A stretch of 64,000 bases of DNA from Allacma fusca (lineage: Eukaryota; Arthropoda; Collembola; Symphypleona; Sminthuridae), in assembly GCA_947179485.1 (NCBI GenBank), contig OX359249.1, positions 38,798,250 through 38,862,249 on the forward strand. The letters are read 5' to 3'. Numbering within the stretch: position 1 is the stretch's first letter; each line of letters opens with the position of its first letter. Of the stretch, positions 39,698-51,885 are shown one piece after another. The position numbers were made by a program, and so were the translations under genes. Below the pieces are notes generated by a model. That model searched no databases, had not been told where the DNA came from, and saw only the letters and a program-made list of their open reading frames with translations.

Positions 39698-40526
39698 CAG
39701 GGATGGATAACGTTATTTATAACGTTATTGAATAACGTTATTACCGGAAAAAAAGTTAAAACGGTTTACAGTAACGAAAACGAAACGGAAAATATGTAAT
39801 AACGTTAAACTAAAAATAACCCAAAGGTTGGACTTTTAAAACCAAAAACGTAAACCATAACCAAAAATATAAACGTTATTTTACGTTTTTACAAATCCCA
39901 TGTATTGATGTATTACCATCTTGTAAGAGCCAATAAAGATTAAGGCTGATCTCAAATGAGACATGTAAACGTTTCTATTTCGTTTCACTTCAACTAATTC
40001 TTTCAACACATGGTATCTTTATGACGTATATAGAAACGTATATAGAAACTACAGAAATTCGTTCCTCAGCAATTTACAGTAGGTAGTTATTGACACATAA
40101 AAGCAAGTAATTTTGTCTATAAGTAAGTACATTTTGTCTGACAGAAGAATGAGATTGACAGATGAACTTCTGAACGTCATTCTATTTCTTCGAGTAAATG
40201 GATCTGAGATTTATGTATTTGCATGCAGTTCCTATTATTGTTTTTTCAATAAATAAGCTATACATTTATATTTCTGTGATTAAAATTAGAAAACATTATT
40301 TTTATAACCGTTTTTAACCGTTTAACTGTATGTCATGGAAGCTGTAATCGTAATTTTGGAAATCCGTTTTTAACCGTTTAAAAGAATAACAAGGAAGCCG
40401 TAACCGTTTTTACAGATACCAATAACCCTTTCTTCAGAAAACGTAAACTATAACGTAAACGTAAATAATTCCAACAGAAACGTTAAGGTAATAACCGAAA
40501 CCATATTTTTCGGTTTTCCATCGCTG
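39698..40526. mobile_element. Non-autonomous hAT-type transposon (MITE-like, 829 bp)
   Basis: The left end reads CAGGGATGGATAACG. The reverse complement of the right end reads CAGCGATGGAAAACCG, an imperfect inverted repeat. It is flanked by a perfect 8-bp direct repeat CTTCGGAA at 39690-39697 and 40527-40534. An 8-bp duplication and CAG-type ends are the signature of the hAT superfamily. The left subterminal region has three ATAACGTTAT palindromes (39707, 39719, 39732); the right has repeated TTTTTAACCGTTT. No transposase-length frame exists inside, so it would need a transposase supplied in trans. The perfect flanking duplication suggests a fairly recent insertion. Confidence 0.88.
40308..40424. 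repeat. Internal tandem duplication in the hAT-type element
   Basis: CCGTTTTTAACCGTTTAA followed by a GGAAGCtGTAAtCG-like stretch occurs at about 40309 and again at about 40364 (period about 55 bp; second copy GGAAGCCGTAACCG). This is typical of subterminal repeat growth in such elements. Confidence 0.65.
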
Positions 40527-40534
40527 CTTCGGAA
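40527..40534. repeat. Target-site duplication, right copy
   Basis: CTTCGGAA, identical to the copy immediately before the left end of the hAT-type element at 39690-39697. Confidence 0.88.
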
Positions 40535-43500
40535 GACTAATTATAAGGCATCTCACAGGGTCTGAGTGTATTGGCCAATTTCCCGAAAGATTCATGACAC
40601 CAAAATATCTCTGGAATCCGTCAAAAAATATATTCGCAGAGGTATATTGTGGTCGTGACTAATTGTAAGTGAAAAAACTTCAAAATCGAAACATGTTAAT
40701 TTCTGAAGCTCTATTGTCTTGGCTGATTGTCTATATAGAAAAAAGTGGACAAAAGTCCTTTCCGAGGCTTTACAAAGGACTTTGATTGATCTCAAGGTTG
40801 ACAATCCTAACCCGGGTAGGGATACAGATACAAGATGGGACCGATCTTTTTGTAACCTCGCCCCACCTCTTATTTCAACATATCAAGGGATACAGCTGTA
40901 TGTGCTGTTTTTATTCAGAGAAAAACCAGATACAAATGAGCATCGTAGTTGGCTGTATCTTGGGTATATCCTCGATACAGCAGCTTGTTTTTGTAAATTA
41001 CCCGAGTTTTTCTGCGATACTACATGACAGTGTCACAATACCTGCCAACGGGTAATAAATATCACAAGGACGTATCCTATTGTATACCCTTATGAGTTTT
41101 TGGATCTATATTTTTAGAGCAGTCATTTTTCATCTCCAGGGACCCTTCAAAAAATTCCATTTTGGAAAAGTTTCCCGAGGAAGTGGAACGAAGTCACTCC
41201 TGCCATGTGAACTGAGGTTATGGTCTTCAAAGAAAGATTCCAGGGCTTCATAAAATTAATACAGTAGGAATTAAAGTTACTAAACGAATGTTTAAATTGT
41301 ATTACACACCAAAAATACAGCTTTGAAAGGTTTGTCGAAAAAGTGTATCATCCCCATATGATGACATTGAGAACAGTAGCAAAAGGTACTCGAATGTTTA
41401 AATGTATCTTGTCTTCATTAGAACAACTTTGAAAAGCTATGATTACTCATTTATTACTCGAAATGTATGGAAAGGGTGTAAAATTCCCAAATAAGAGTTA
41501 GGAGTTGAGATGTTAATTGTAAGTTCAGATTTAATTGAACCTGTATTATGTACGCCATGCAGCAGTGGGCGAGGCCGTGTATGAGTAATTAAACTCCATT
41601 AGAACAGTGCCCTGTGTACTAATACGCAAACTATTATTCCTTAAAGTGCAGAAGCTGGTGCTGCCGACAGAATCTGCTGCATGCATGATACACAATATTC
41701 ATTACGGACTGTAGAAATCCAGCGAGCCGCTGTGGATTTGTATATGCAAATACAATTTTTTACCCCTTTGTTTTTCAATCAAACATGGTAATTCTGATTA
41801 CTAAAGCTGTAAGAATTTGTATATCTTCCGGTCAATCAGAATGGATTAAATCTCGTTACATTCCCGTATCTGCCCAGCATTTACAGCCGAATAGTAAACT
41901 ACATAATTATGTATCTGTTTGCCTCAAATTGATTAAATAATTTTGTTTGCGTTTTGACCCTCACCCCAAACTATGGATACATATACGCACGTACAAACAA
42001 AACTTCTCAACTGGGAACAATTATGAGCAGGCAAAGGTGTGTATAAAAACCCGATGTATAATTTTACTGCAATAATTTGATTCAACGGGACTGTGCATGT
42101 GCATGCCGTGCAAGTTGCAACTCAGGCGAAATGTCATACTAAAAAGTATGAAGTATGAATTTTACATATTTACAAAAAAAAAATGCTAACGACGAGCATT
42201 GTGCACAGCTGGCCACGGAAAGGGCCTTTACTTTGATTAATTGTAGATTTTCAGGGCTTCTTCCCAAAGAAGGGTTCAAAGGTTGGGAGTAATTAAGGTA
42301 ACGTATCTGAATTTCCCCGGAGGTGCCAAGGTGAGGAGTAAAATATGAGGTTGTCATAAAATTAGAAAGATATCATGAATGGCTATCGAGTTAAAACCTG
42401 ACAAGTACGGTTCCCGTAAACTATCAATACTGATTTACCACGCGAGCTAGTCTTCATGCCATGCAGTGCTATAGTCATTTGAAGTTGGAGGAAGGAAATC
42501 ATGTAAGAGTTGAAAAGGGGCCAGAGGTGGTTTAAAAGTAAGGAAAGTGAGTGCAGGTGCGTAAGTGGTGACAAGTGGATAAATACAATGGTAAAAAACA
42601 ATCCTGTGATAGATGTCATGCTCATTCTTCATCAAACACATACCTCCAGTCTGAGATGAATATTAATTAGTTTGGGAAACATGATAGACTCGTTAGATAT
42701 ATCATACTTATGCCTAAATGATTTTAATGAACTGCAAACTTATGCAAACAGTTTGAAGATGCGTGTAATAGTTACGATAGTTATTAAACTAAATTAACAA
42801 ACCAGTCTAATCATAAGTTCAGTGACTTGCAAAGCTCAAAATGAGTGATTATACTTTTGAATAGGAAAAAAAAATGAGTTCACTTGCTCCTACTATAACA
42901 TGCACATTCCCATGTAAGATAACTGAAAAATCGACGGAGAATGAACACGTTCTGAAGAATTGATTACAGAAATGTAAGAGAATATGATGAAATGATGATT
43001 TGCTACAGTAACTTGAATCAAGTGTGAAGAATGATGCTGGACCTCATATTTTATCTTTGCCTGGACACCTGCTGCTCCTCGTTGTTCTTCCTCTTTTTGT
43101 CTTTCGGTTACCTTCACACGCTGTGAATGGTGACTGTCTCATCAAATAATAAACATTTCTTCTATCGGGTACTCTTTTGCTCATGTTAAACTTAATTCTC
43201 TGCACGGACATGTTGATTTGCATCAAGTGAAGAGGATAACTCCATTGAGGCCTCTGTAAGTTCATGGCCCTAAGGAAGCTCTTCAGAGCAGAGCCTCAAC
43301 ACTGTTTCACTGTCCATTCTCTGACTAAATGTTGAGTTATGTTACCCTCCTCGAACAATTTTCTGATGACCATTCAACTTGAAAGCCTTTCTTGAGAGTT
43401 TCCGTATTTAATTATCTAAATAAATACAGTAGTACATGTAAGTTTCTCAATTTATAGGTATAGTAGGTCTATAGCTTTGAGCAGAAACGTGAACAGATAT

Positions 43501-46500
43501 TTCCATCCTCATTGTCAGCAAAGGCAATGAAGAGGTTTGGGAATCTCTCATCGTATCATTAAGTTGCCGGAAACTAGCATTAACCTTCCTTCAAGTCTTG
43601 CGTCAAATAAGTTGAGCCAGATTGTTTCTTTCGCTTCATTTTCGGGGTCTCTCCTTTATCTTAGCTCAAGAAAATCCCGGTCAATTATACCACGAAGCTA
43701 TTAACGCTGGGCAATGGGTTCCGAGTAGGATTGCGTTTTAGTATGTGATTATTACATTACAATGAACTTACCCAAGACCAAAATTTCTTGAGAATTCATT
43801 CAGTTCTTTTAAAAGCGTATTGCCTTCATTCGTGGGTATCATCATTAAAATACAACTACATTCAGACACCGTATATGGAATAGACAATTTGCTAGAGATA
43901 GTTAACACAACGTGTATGATGAACATATTTCCTGACTCACTTGGTCCGGACGTTCTATTCACAAATGAGAAATGAACTGTTATTTACAATCACGATCCAA
44001 TTGACATCCGCGACCCCAGGTTTGTTTTATCGCCAACTTTGTAATTCTATCTTGGTTAACTTATTCCTGAACGGCATAAAATTTCCTATGGGTCTACTAC
44101 GGGCTTCGGATGCAGTTCTCTTGACTTATGTTAAGTTTATGAAAATAATTGTTATTATTGAAGCAATCAGCATTTCAAGCACATAGGAAATAAATATTGA
44201 AATTGTACATACATACATTGGTATGTTATCCTATGCATTTAATCCTGGGTTTCAACCTGATTGTCAACGTTGTAGCCCTCAAGGTATTTTTTCCTCTAAC
44301 CAGTAATTGTTTGCTTGTTGAAGCAAAACACTTTTAGTACCATAAAATTAACGTGGGACAGTTTGTCAAACCAGAGCTGAAACCATATTATTTAAATAAG
44401 CTCGTCATTCTGGTACGAAGTTTTTGCAACAGTATGACAAGGACTTTGAAAGCCAAATAAACTACTAGAGTTATAATTAACCATTCAATTTTTAAATTTT
44501 GACAGCTTTCCAATTACAATTACTATCATTATTATTTTCCGATAATTAAATGTTCACACTAGTACGTCAGTTTTGAACATAAAATTAAATACAAGCAAAT
44601 CCAACAATCAATACAATATACAAAATTACGGATCACAGGAACTTAGTCATTATTGAAAGGCTGGGAATACTTGGAACTGCTTTAAATAAAATAATACTGT
44701 GCAACCGTAATGAAATGAAAATGTAAACACGAAGACCACGTGTGAAGACAATTACATGCATACAAACGTACGTAAGTAAATTCGAGTGGATGAAAATCAT
44801 CTCCAAACGTTGTTGAAGTTCAACGTTTCCTGGCGAGGCATTACGTTACCTTTAAAATTCACTTGAACCTTTGATTGCTTTCACGTAGTGGTTAACACTT
44901 TCATCACTGGTTACATTCCTCAAACTTGACTGTGCTATGCTAATGCATCTATTTATGTCACTTCTTAATCTCCGGCACGTAACAGTAAACACTTTAGTGC
45001 GTCTACTTTGTCCATCACTTCGAGCAGGAGTAACTTAAAACAGAATAATCAATCCCGAGACACTCAACGAATTTTTCACAAATTGCCCAAAGATGTCGCG
45101 ATCGTAGCATCTTCGTTGCTGGTACCTAACAAATATCCTTCACTTAACTTCACCACAGTACAATCTCATTCAGTATGATTGTGCATTCATTTGGCGATAG
45201 TAGACAGTCCGTAGTAAATGACGAGTTTATATTGTGTATGTACTCAACGCTGTATTTCATTCCTATAATTATTTTTATATTTTTATTGGTAATGTAATTT
45301 AAAAAATGTTTCCTATACCCCTATGTCAACAAATGAACCGTAGAGGAAACCCTTGTCACAGTCGCACCTAAACGTCCGAAAAAGTGAAAGTGCAAATGAG
45401 GGGGGGGGGGGCAAAAACCTTAAATTAATTTAAGTAGCAAACAGTAAACCTACACATTATGAACCGAATTACGCGTGTTTTTCCGTCTCCCAGCCCATTT
45501 TAGTGGGCGTGGTAGGTAGAAATTTTAATTCCGCAATTTTGGAAACATTTTTCTGTAGATTTATCAAAAAATAAAGTATTTTCGAATTTTTAAAGAATTG
45601 CTATAAGTCAAAATGGGCGACAACATAGGCCATAATAGGGCTCCGAAACTTCTGCGGAGAGATTGGAACAATGGTGTTAATTTTTTCACAGAGTGCGGTC
45701 GAGCCTGATGATATTGCTCTTGAATGTCTCTGTAACGTTTTCACTTATCACTGAATCATTACTGCATATTACTACATTGACCTGGCGAGTCGTATGATGT
45801 ATAGCCAAAATTTGTCATTAATTTGTTTCACTGATCAACCGGCCAGAGGTTTTGGACCGCTATCAGTACCGACCAATTTCTCTCATTTTTCGATCCTATA
45901 TTCGCCTACTTATTTGAGCTACAAGAGAATTTATAGCATAGTATAAGTATAATTATTTAAGTATGTAAGAACCATAATAATTTCTTCTCAAACCCAAATA
46001 AAAGTCTTTAATGGACAATCTTAAATTTGTATGCTATTTTAGCGACGTTTCCTTCGGTATTCATGGTTCTATAATCATTTTAGTGGAAGGGGGAGGCATT
46101 TACATTATTTTTCCTCCCTGACTTTATCTGGTGGGACGTATCATGCCCCCCCCCCCTTGATTTCCAGAAGGCTTCCCTTGTCTCATATTATTAATGCGGC
46201 ATTTTTAGTTAAAAGGAGATCAAAAGGACGAGTTTCATTTTGGCTCGATTTGTTATGACTGGGATATGTTTTGGTTTTGTAAACAGTGTCAAAAAAGCTG
46301 AAGAGACTTGAACCTACTTCTGAATTTGGTCTTTTGTCGACTGTAACATAATAACAAATGACTCCACACCAAGTAGATAAGGATTGCAATAAATTCGAGC
46401 TTTAAATTGTCTGCATGCTCACTATGTATGGCACATGGCTAATGTTCGCGGCATGTTTTCCGTCACATTGTAAAGGTAAATAATAAAAGATTGTGACACA

Positions 46501-47977
46501 AAGGTTGCAACGCCCCATAAACCATAACATTGTAACCTGAAGCTCAAGCTCACTAGCGAAAGATGATTAAGAATGCTCGGTTTAAGCGTGTACGATCATG
46601 AGTGAATAAGTTGAAACGCCCGATCACCAACCGTGATTTCGGCATAAGTGAATCGAAAGCTCATAATGAGAATTGACTCCTCACCAGACTTAACGTCTCT
46701 TTTAGAATTGTGACAATATCAAATCAGTAATAAAATCAAGGCCGTACATTGACTGTTAAAGTTTGGCAAATTAGAAAAATATTTTAATAGTTAATTGATG
46801 ACTGCCAGTAGCTTACAAGGCTTGTAAGGAAAATTTCTCAAGGAATTTACATAGGCCAACAACCGTGTAAAACATAATATTCAATTAATTGCACGTAGAT
46901 TTCAATTAGTAAAAGAAGTGGTTATTGTGAATGCTTGGAACAATGCAGTATTGTAAATGCATTATGTACACGGGGTGGACGGACAGCCCAAAATGCATTC
47001 ATTCTCTGTGAGGATTAGAAACACAAGATTACATGCGTTGTTCAGGGATAATATAATAATTTAATGAGGATAGTCCGGACCTGCCCCCACCCGTGCCTTC
47101 ACTAGTACCAACACCTAAATATTGAATGCAATGAGTAAAATGAAAGCCTCACAGTCATAATTCATAGTGGACGGTTGACCTTCTGATCCATTTAAAATAT
47201 TATTACAGCCCATGAATGAATTAGATTAGTTGGTTAAAATTCCGACCCACCATAACAAAATCCAGGCAGAGGCATATTACCCTCCCACCGATATACGCTT
47301 ACATAATTTATTCAGTCAAGATACCACTTTTCCAACTTGATGAATAACATCTCCTGACACTATCACTACCTAATAGTCTCACTTTAATAGCCCCAAAAAC
47401 AACTCGTGCTCCAACTGAGCTCCATAGCATGCACGAGAAAATCTCATGACTCCAGTACTACTCTCCAAGCTCATACTTTCAATACATGGGACTATACAAA
47501 GTATGAGGAAAGTTTCAAGTATGCCATAATTACAAATATGTATCATTGTATAAATAACTATATACTTAACAACATGCGCGCGTAAAACTTGTACCCGCGA
47601 GGTGATCATAATAAGTTCATGTTGCACTTCCACTATCACTACTATTAGCACATGTACCTACCTGTTATGAGTAACGCCACTTTACTCATTGAGTCTACTG
47701 ATTCTGACTTTTCCCCAAGATCATGCATACACTTGGACAATGTTACTGACTAAAAGGTACGGGCCTGCTACACATAGAATCATTTAACAGATCCTGTAGT
47801 CACCTCAGACTGAGCTTGATTGCATGTAATCAAGTAAACATGCAGGGGAAAACGCCTGTTGTGCTTTACATTCACTCAGAGAGAAGCCTATAATTGACAT
47901 AGGATTTAAATGCAATGGGGATACTTATTGACAAATAACTACCTTGGCTTCTTACCGCTGTAGAATTTACTTGTCAG
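40535..47977. other. Non-coding DNA without a recognised gene
   Basis: Mostly AT-rich. It contains G12 (45400-45411) and C11 (46146-46156) tracts and small hairpins such as AAACGTTG / CAACGTTT at 44805-44828. Open frames here are short and show no family motifs. Confidence 0.5.
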
Positions 47978-48176
47978 ATCAAATTCGTGGACTCCGAAAA
48001 GGGGTATTCATCAAAAAGCGAAGGAAAAAATTGGGTTTCGACAAAATTGTCTTCTTTCATGTCAGCATTAAATAGGGATGGAGAGATGGAAAGAAGCAAC
48101 AAAACATCTGAGAATGGAACAAAACCCCCGCGCTTGGACGATCCACCAAACTCATTGCTATTATTAGGAACAGAAA
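47978..48176 (+). CDS. Possible internal coding exon of an unrecognised gene
   Basis: Between an acceptor-like ...tttacttgtcag and a donor AAA|gtatgt lies an open stretch of 66 codons plus one base. It begins IKFVDSEKGYSSKSEG and contains WVSTKLSSFMSALNRDGE and PPRLDDPPNSLLLLGTE. The hydrophilic, Lys/Ser/Glu/Pro-rich composition differs from the Phe/Tyr/Ile-rich translations of surrounding AT-rich DNA, which favours real coding. I do not recognise the protein and see no partner exons. The opposite strand is also open here, so strand and reality are uncertain. Confidence 0.3.
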
Positions 48177-48756
48177 GTATGTATGAGCAGATGAATGTTA
48201 AATAGGTGAGGGTATCAACGTGTGACAGTTTGATTATATTCTTAAACGTAGTCATTCCATGCCTTGAGTCTCCTCAAACTTCTCAGAAAAAATTCCCATA
48301 ATTATTCCTTTTAAATACTTGGTAATATTTGCTCATAAATAACGTGTTATGTGCCTGTGTGGAGGCCCAACTACAGTACTAGATAGCTATGTATAGACTT
48401 TTATGATGGACAGGACAAAATAATTCAGACGGGATAGATACACAGAACATCCTGATAAGGATGAAGGATGAGGAAAGTTTATCGTGGTCGAACATGGCAT
48501 ATCCAATATCCGAACTCTCCACATCAGATGCTGTAACTTGGGCCTGTTCAATTGAATCCAGATAAATAATGAAGGTATTTACAATCCGTTTATCGCCACA
48601 CGATCGGAATGTTCAATGAGAAAAATGCTTCGTTGAGAGACTTGGTGTGTGAAGATGAATTAACGGTCAGTGCAAATTGATCTTACTTAACATTTTCAGT
48701 TGTCCAAACAACTGACCGAACTACACTTGATGCTTCTTATTTCGCCATTCGTATTT

Positions 48757-48757
<1 letters not shown>

Positions 48758-48804
<47 letters not shown>
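48758..48804. repeat. (GT)n microsatellite
   Basis: About 23 uninterrupted GT units. Confidence 0.95.
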
Positions 48805-48810
<6 letters not shown>

Positions 48811-49821
48811 ATGTGTACGCAGTGAGGGCTATTGTAACTGAACTTGTATGGGGTATGTAAGTACTGTATGTTTGTAGTTGAGGATGCTGTGTGTGAGTGA
48901 GTATGTGTGTGCATGATAAATACACAATTGCATTTTCATTTGAGACATCGCCGTCATTGTTGGTGTTGGTGCAATCCCTCATCTTCTATGCTCATTTAAT
49001 TCAATGTGCAAAGCACGTACACCTTCCGTGTGAGTGAGTATCTTTATTTCATCGGTTCATCTTTTATATTTATTTGTCTTTGGGTTGAATTCAATTGAGG
49101 ATTGTCAGGTGCACTCACAATGCTCCCTTTACATTTTTATAAGTGGTAATTATTCATCTGTGTACGGTCAAAAACCCAGGGGATGTGAAGGGCTCGGTTA
49201 ATTGTTGAGCTTAATTCCGAAGAATGTTTCATTTATCTTTACACTAATAAGCTTAAACTATTAGAACTCCCTTTGTACCCCAACCCTTGTTTACATTCCT
49301 CTACAATTATCCACACAAAAAGTCCGAGTCTTTTGGACTTCCATATGAATGGAAATCCTGAGAATCATCCGTACCTTAACGCATACAATACTAATTATGC
49401 ATTGATTCTCACATGCAAATTTCATGATACAAATCATTTGCTACAATCGACCCACAAATCCATTGACAACTTTTGTCCCTCTTTTCTATAAGCAGTCATA
49501 ATTATTACGTACATAGCTATAACATCTGTAAAAATAATAATTACTTTGAGCATGCAAGAACACATTAATTTATAGTCACTATCAAACTATTACAATGTGA
49601 TGGCATGGAGTTTTCATTTCATGGTATTTTATTTCTAACATTGAGTCTGAACAAAAAAAAAAGTAAACTCTTTGGATAAACCTTCATAATGGTAGACATT
49701 CCCACACACTATAACGAATACGGATGTGAGTAGATAAACTTTTTTATGCCAGGACATTTTATACTAGATCTATGTGAACATTCTTGATCTAGACCATTCT
49801 TTAACTAGAAGTCTACTTTCG

Positions 49822-49846
49822 GAAAGAAAGAAAGAAAGAAAGAAAA
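49822..49846. repeat. (GAAA)n microsatellite
   Basis: About six tetranucleotide units. Confidence 0.9.
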
Positions 49847-51038
49847 GGTATCATGTACTATTTTAAAATGAGATTTTCCTGAAAATACAAAAGTTTAATT
49901 AAGCATAAAGGTGCTCAAGGTCAATATCATTTTCATAGCATTTCTTTCCTGTTCCTTCTCACCGGGAGGCGGGTACGAGGGTTATTGAAATTCATGTAAA
50001 CAATGTTTGAGTCTAGACATGAGGGAAGCAGTCAGAAGTAGAACGGAATTTACATGGCTTGTGCATGCTTGTATGTACATCCTATGTTTGTAGGATGCGT
50101 GGGTACGTAGATACTAGCAAAATAAAGAATTTTCCCTTCTTCAATGAGCCAAAACAAGTTACGAATAACTTTATTTTGTATTCCGAAGACTGAATAATGA
50201 ATTGGAAGCTTCAGAGAGCTATATCATTATCACCTCTTTATCTGTAAATGCACATGGATGAAAGTATGATTTTCCCCCGGTCTTTCTTGTCCGCCTGAAA
50301 ATAAAGCAGGTTGATAAAGTCTTTTTTATTGAAATTTCACGATTAAGCCCCCCTGCATATGGTGGCTACGAATTTTATGTACATATTTTATTAGGTAATT
50401 ATTCATTGACTAGTCCTTTAATACTCTCAGAAAACCCCGCACAACGTCATTATCCACTAATTTCAATAAGTATTTACACTTAAATATTTACTTTGACAGG
50501 GTGCTCTAGTATGTATTCCAACATCATTAACCGTTGCAATTAGTTTTTGCACTGGGAAACTCATCACCAACTGACATTTCCTAAGTGACTTGCTTAGAGA
50601 TGTGGTGTTGACGATGATTCATGTCTTTCCTGCATACCGGTGTCAAAAATTTTCACTTGAGTCTCGGTGACTGACACCTTTGCCATTAGGTTAAAAAAAT
50701 GCCAAAAACTGATGTTCAGCATGCTTGGCTGTGGAGGGAGAGAAAATACATAATAAAAGTAGCCGTCGTTGGACTTATTAACACAAAGATTTGAGTAAAA
50801 AAAACACTAAATTGCGGTATAGTGACTGTACTGTGGCAAGTATCACTGCCTGTGGTAAGGTAATTTGACATTCCTAACAGGCAATTTTTCACGATCTGTC
50901 ATGCTGAAATCTGATTGGCATTCGGTAGTCAGAATTATAAGGCTTGTGAAGGGGTTGTCAGTTAAGAAAAGTCCAGAAGAAGACCCATCGGAGATTGGAG
51001 CACCATTTGGTAAATGAAAAGTTGTTCATTCTATTGTA

Positions 51039-51092
51039 TATGTGTGTATGTGTATGTGTGTGTGTGTGTGTGTGTGTGTCTGTGTCTGTGTA
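51039..51092. repeat. (GT)n microsatellite, interrupted
   Basis: GT units with TATG and TCTG variants at each end. Confidence 0.93.
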
Positions 51093-51833
51093 TATTCTGC
51101 ATAGTAGTTTAATCCTAAGGCCGTTCGGTCTCTACATAAGACTACGTCTACGTACAAGGCACAAGAGAGATCTTGTAAAAGTTTTTTCAATTCGCTACAT
51201 ACTGTTCGCACATAGTTAAGCCTCAAGAGTGCCTTCATAGGTACCGACGGTTCACACATTACCCTATAGCCGATCATCTTGGCAGGTTATGAGCTGAGGT
51301 TTTATTGGGGAGGATGGAAAATTGGAAAATAATTATGCATTTCCATGAAAGATAGTCTTGTTGAATTACTTTGCATGTACTTATGCTAAATGGGAAACAG
51401 ACAAGCTTGGGAGGACTGTGAGGAGAGTCAAGTGTAATGATGGTAATAGGGGGCAAGTGTACAAATTTTTATAGGAATGATTTTTCGCAAGTTTGTTGTG
51501 GTAAAGCGTAATATCACAGGTAATTACAATTATTACTATTGTTGTGAATATGAATGTAACATGAAGGGAAGATTTTTGTGAGGATTAGGGACTAATAGTC
51601 ATGCCGTCCACGTAATATTATAACTACCTGTTGACCGGTGATCAGTGCGTAAAATATTTATCACATCCATCATTATCAGCTACTAACTGCAATGGCAAAC
51701 GTAGTATTTTAATCAAATTACAACGTGAGGAATGACATTTAAGACGTTTGAAGGTAGTATCAAAGTTAATTTTATTATTTCTCTAATGAAAACCTCTTCA
51801 TGCAAGACATTAGTTCTGGCACAGACGGGTTGA

Positions 51834-51835
<2 letters not shown>

Positions 51836-51881
<46 letters not shown>
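51836..51881. repeat. (GA)n microsatellite
   Basis: About 23 uninterrupted GA units. Confidence 0.95.

Positions 51882-51885
<4 letters not shown>

Noticed and set aside
45400-46156. G12 and C11 tracts 740 bp apart as ends of an inverted-repeat element
   Set aside because: Sequences flanking the two tracts do not pair with each other beyond the homopolymers, and no target duplication was seen.
48696-48982. His/Thr-repeat open frames on the minus strand
   Set aside because: They are translations of the (GT)n microsatellite at 48758-48804.
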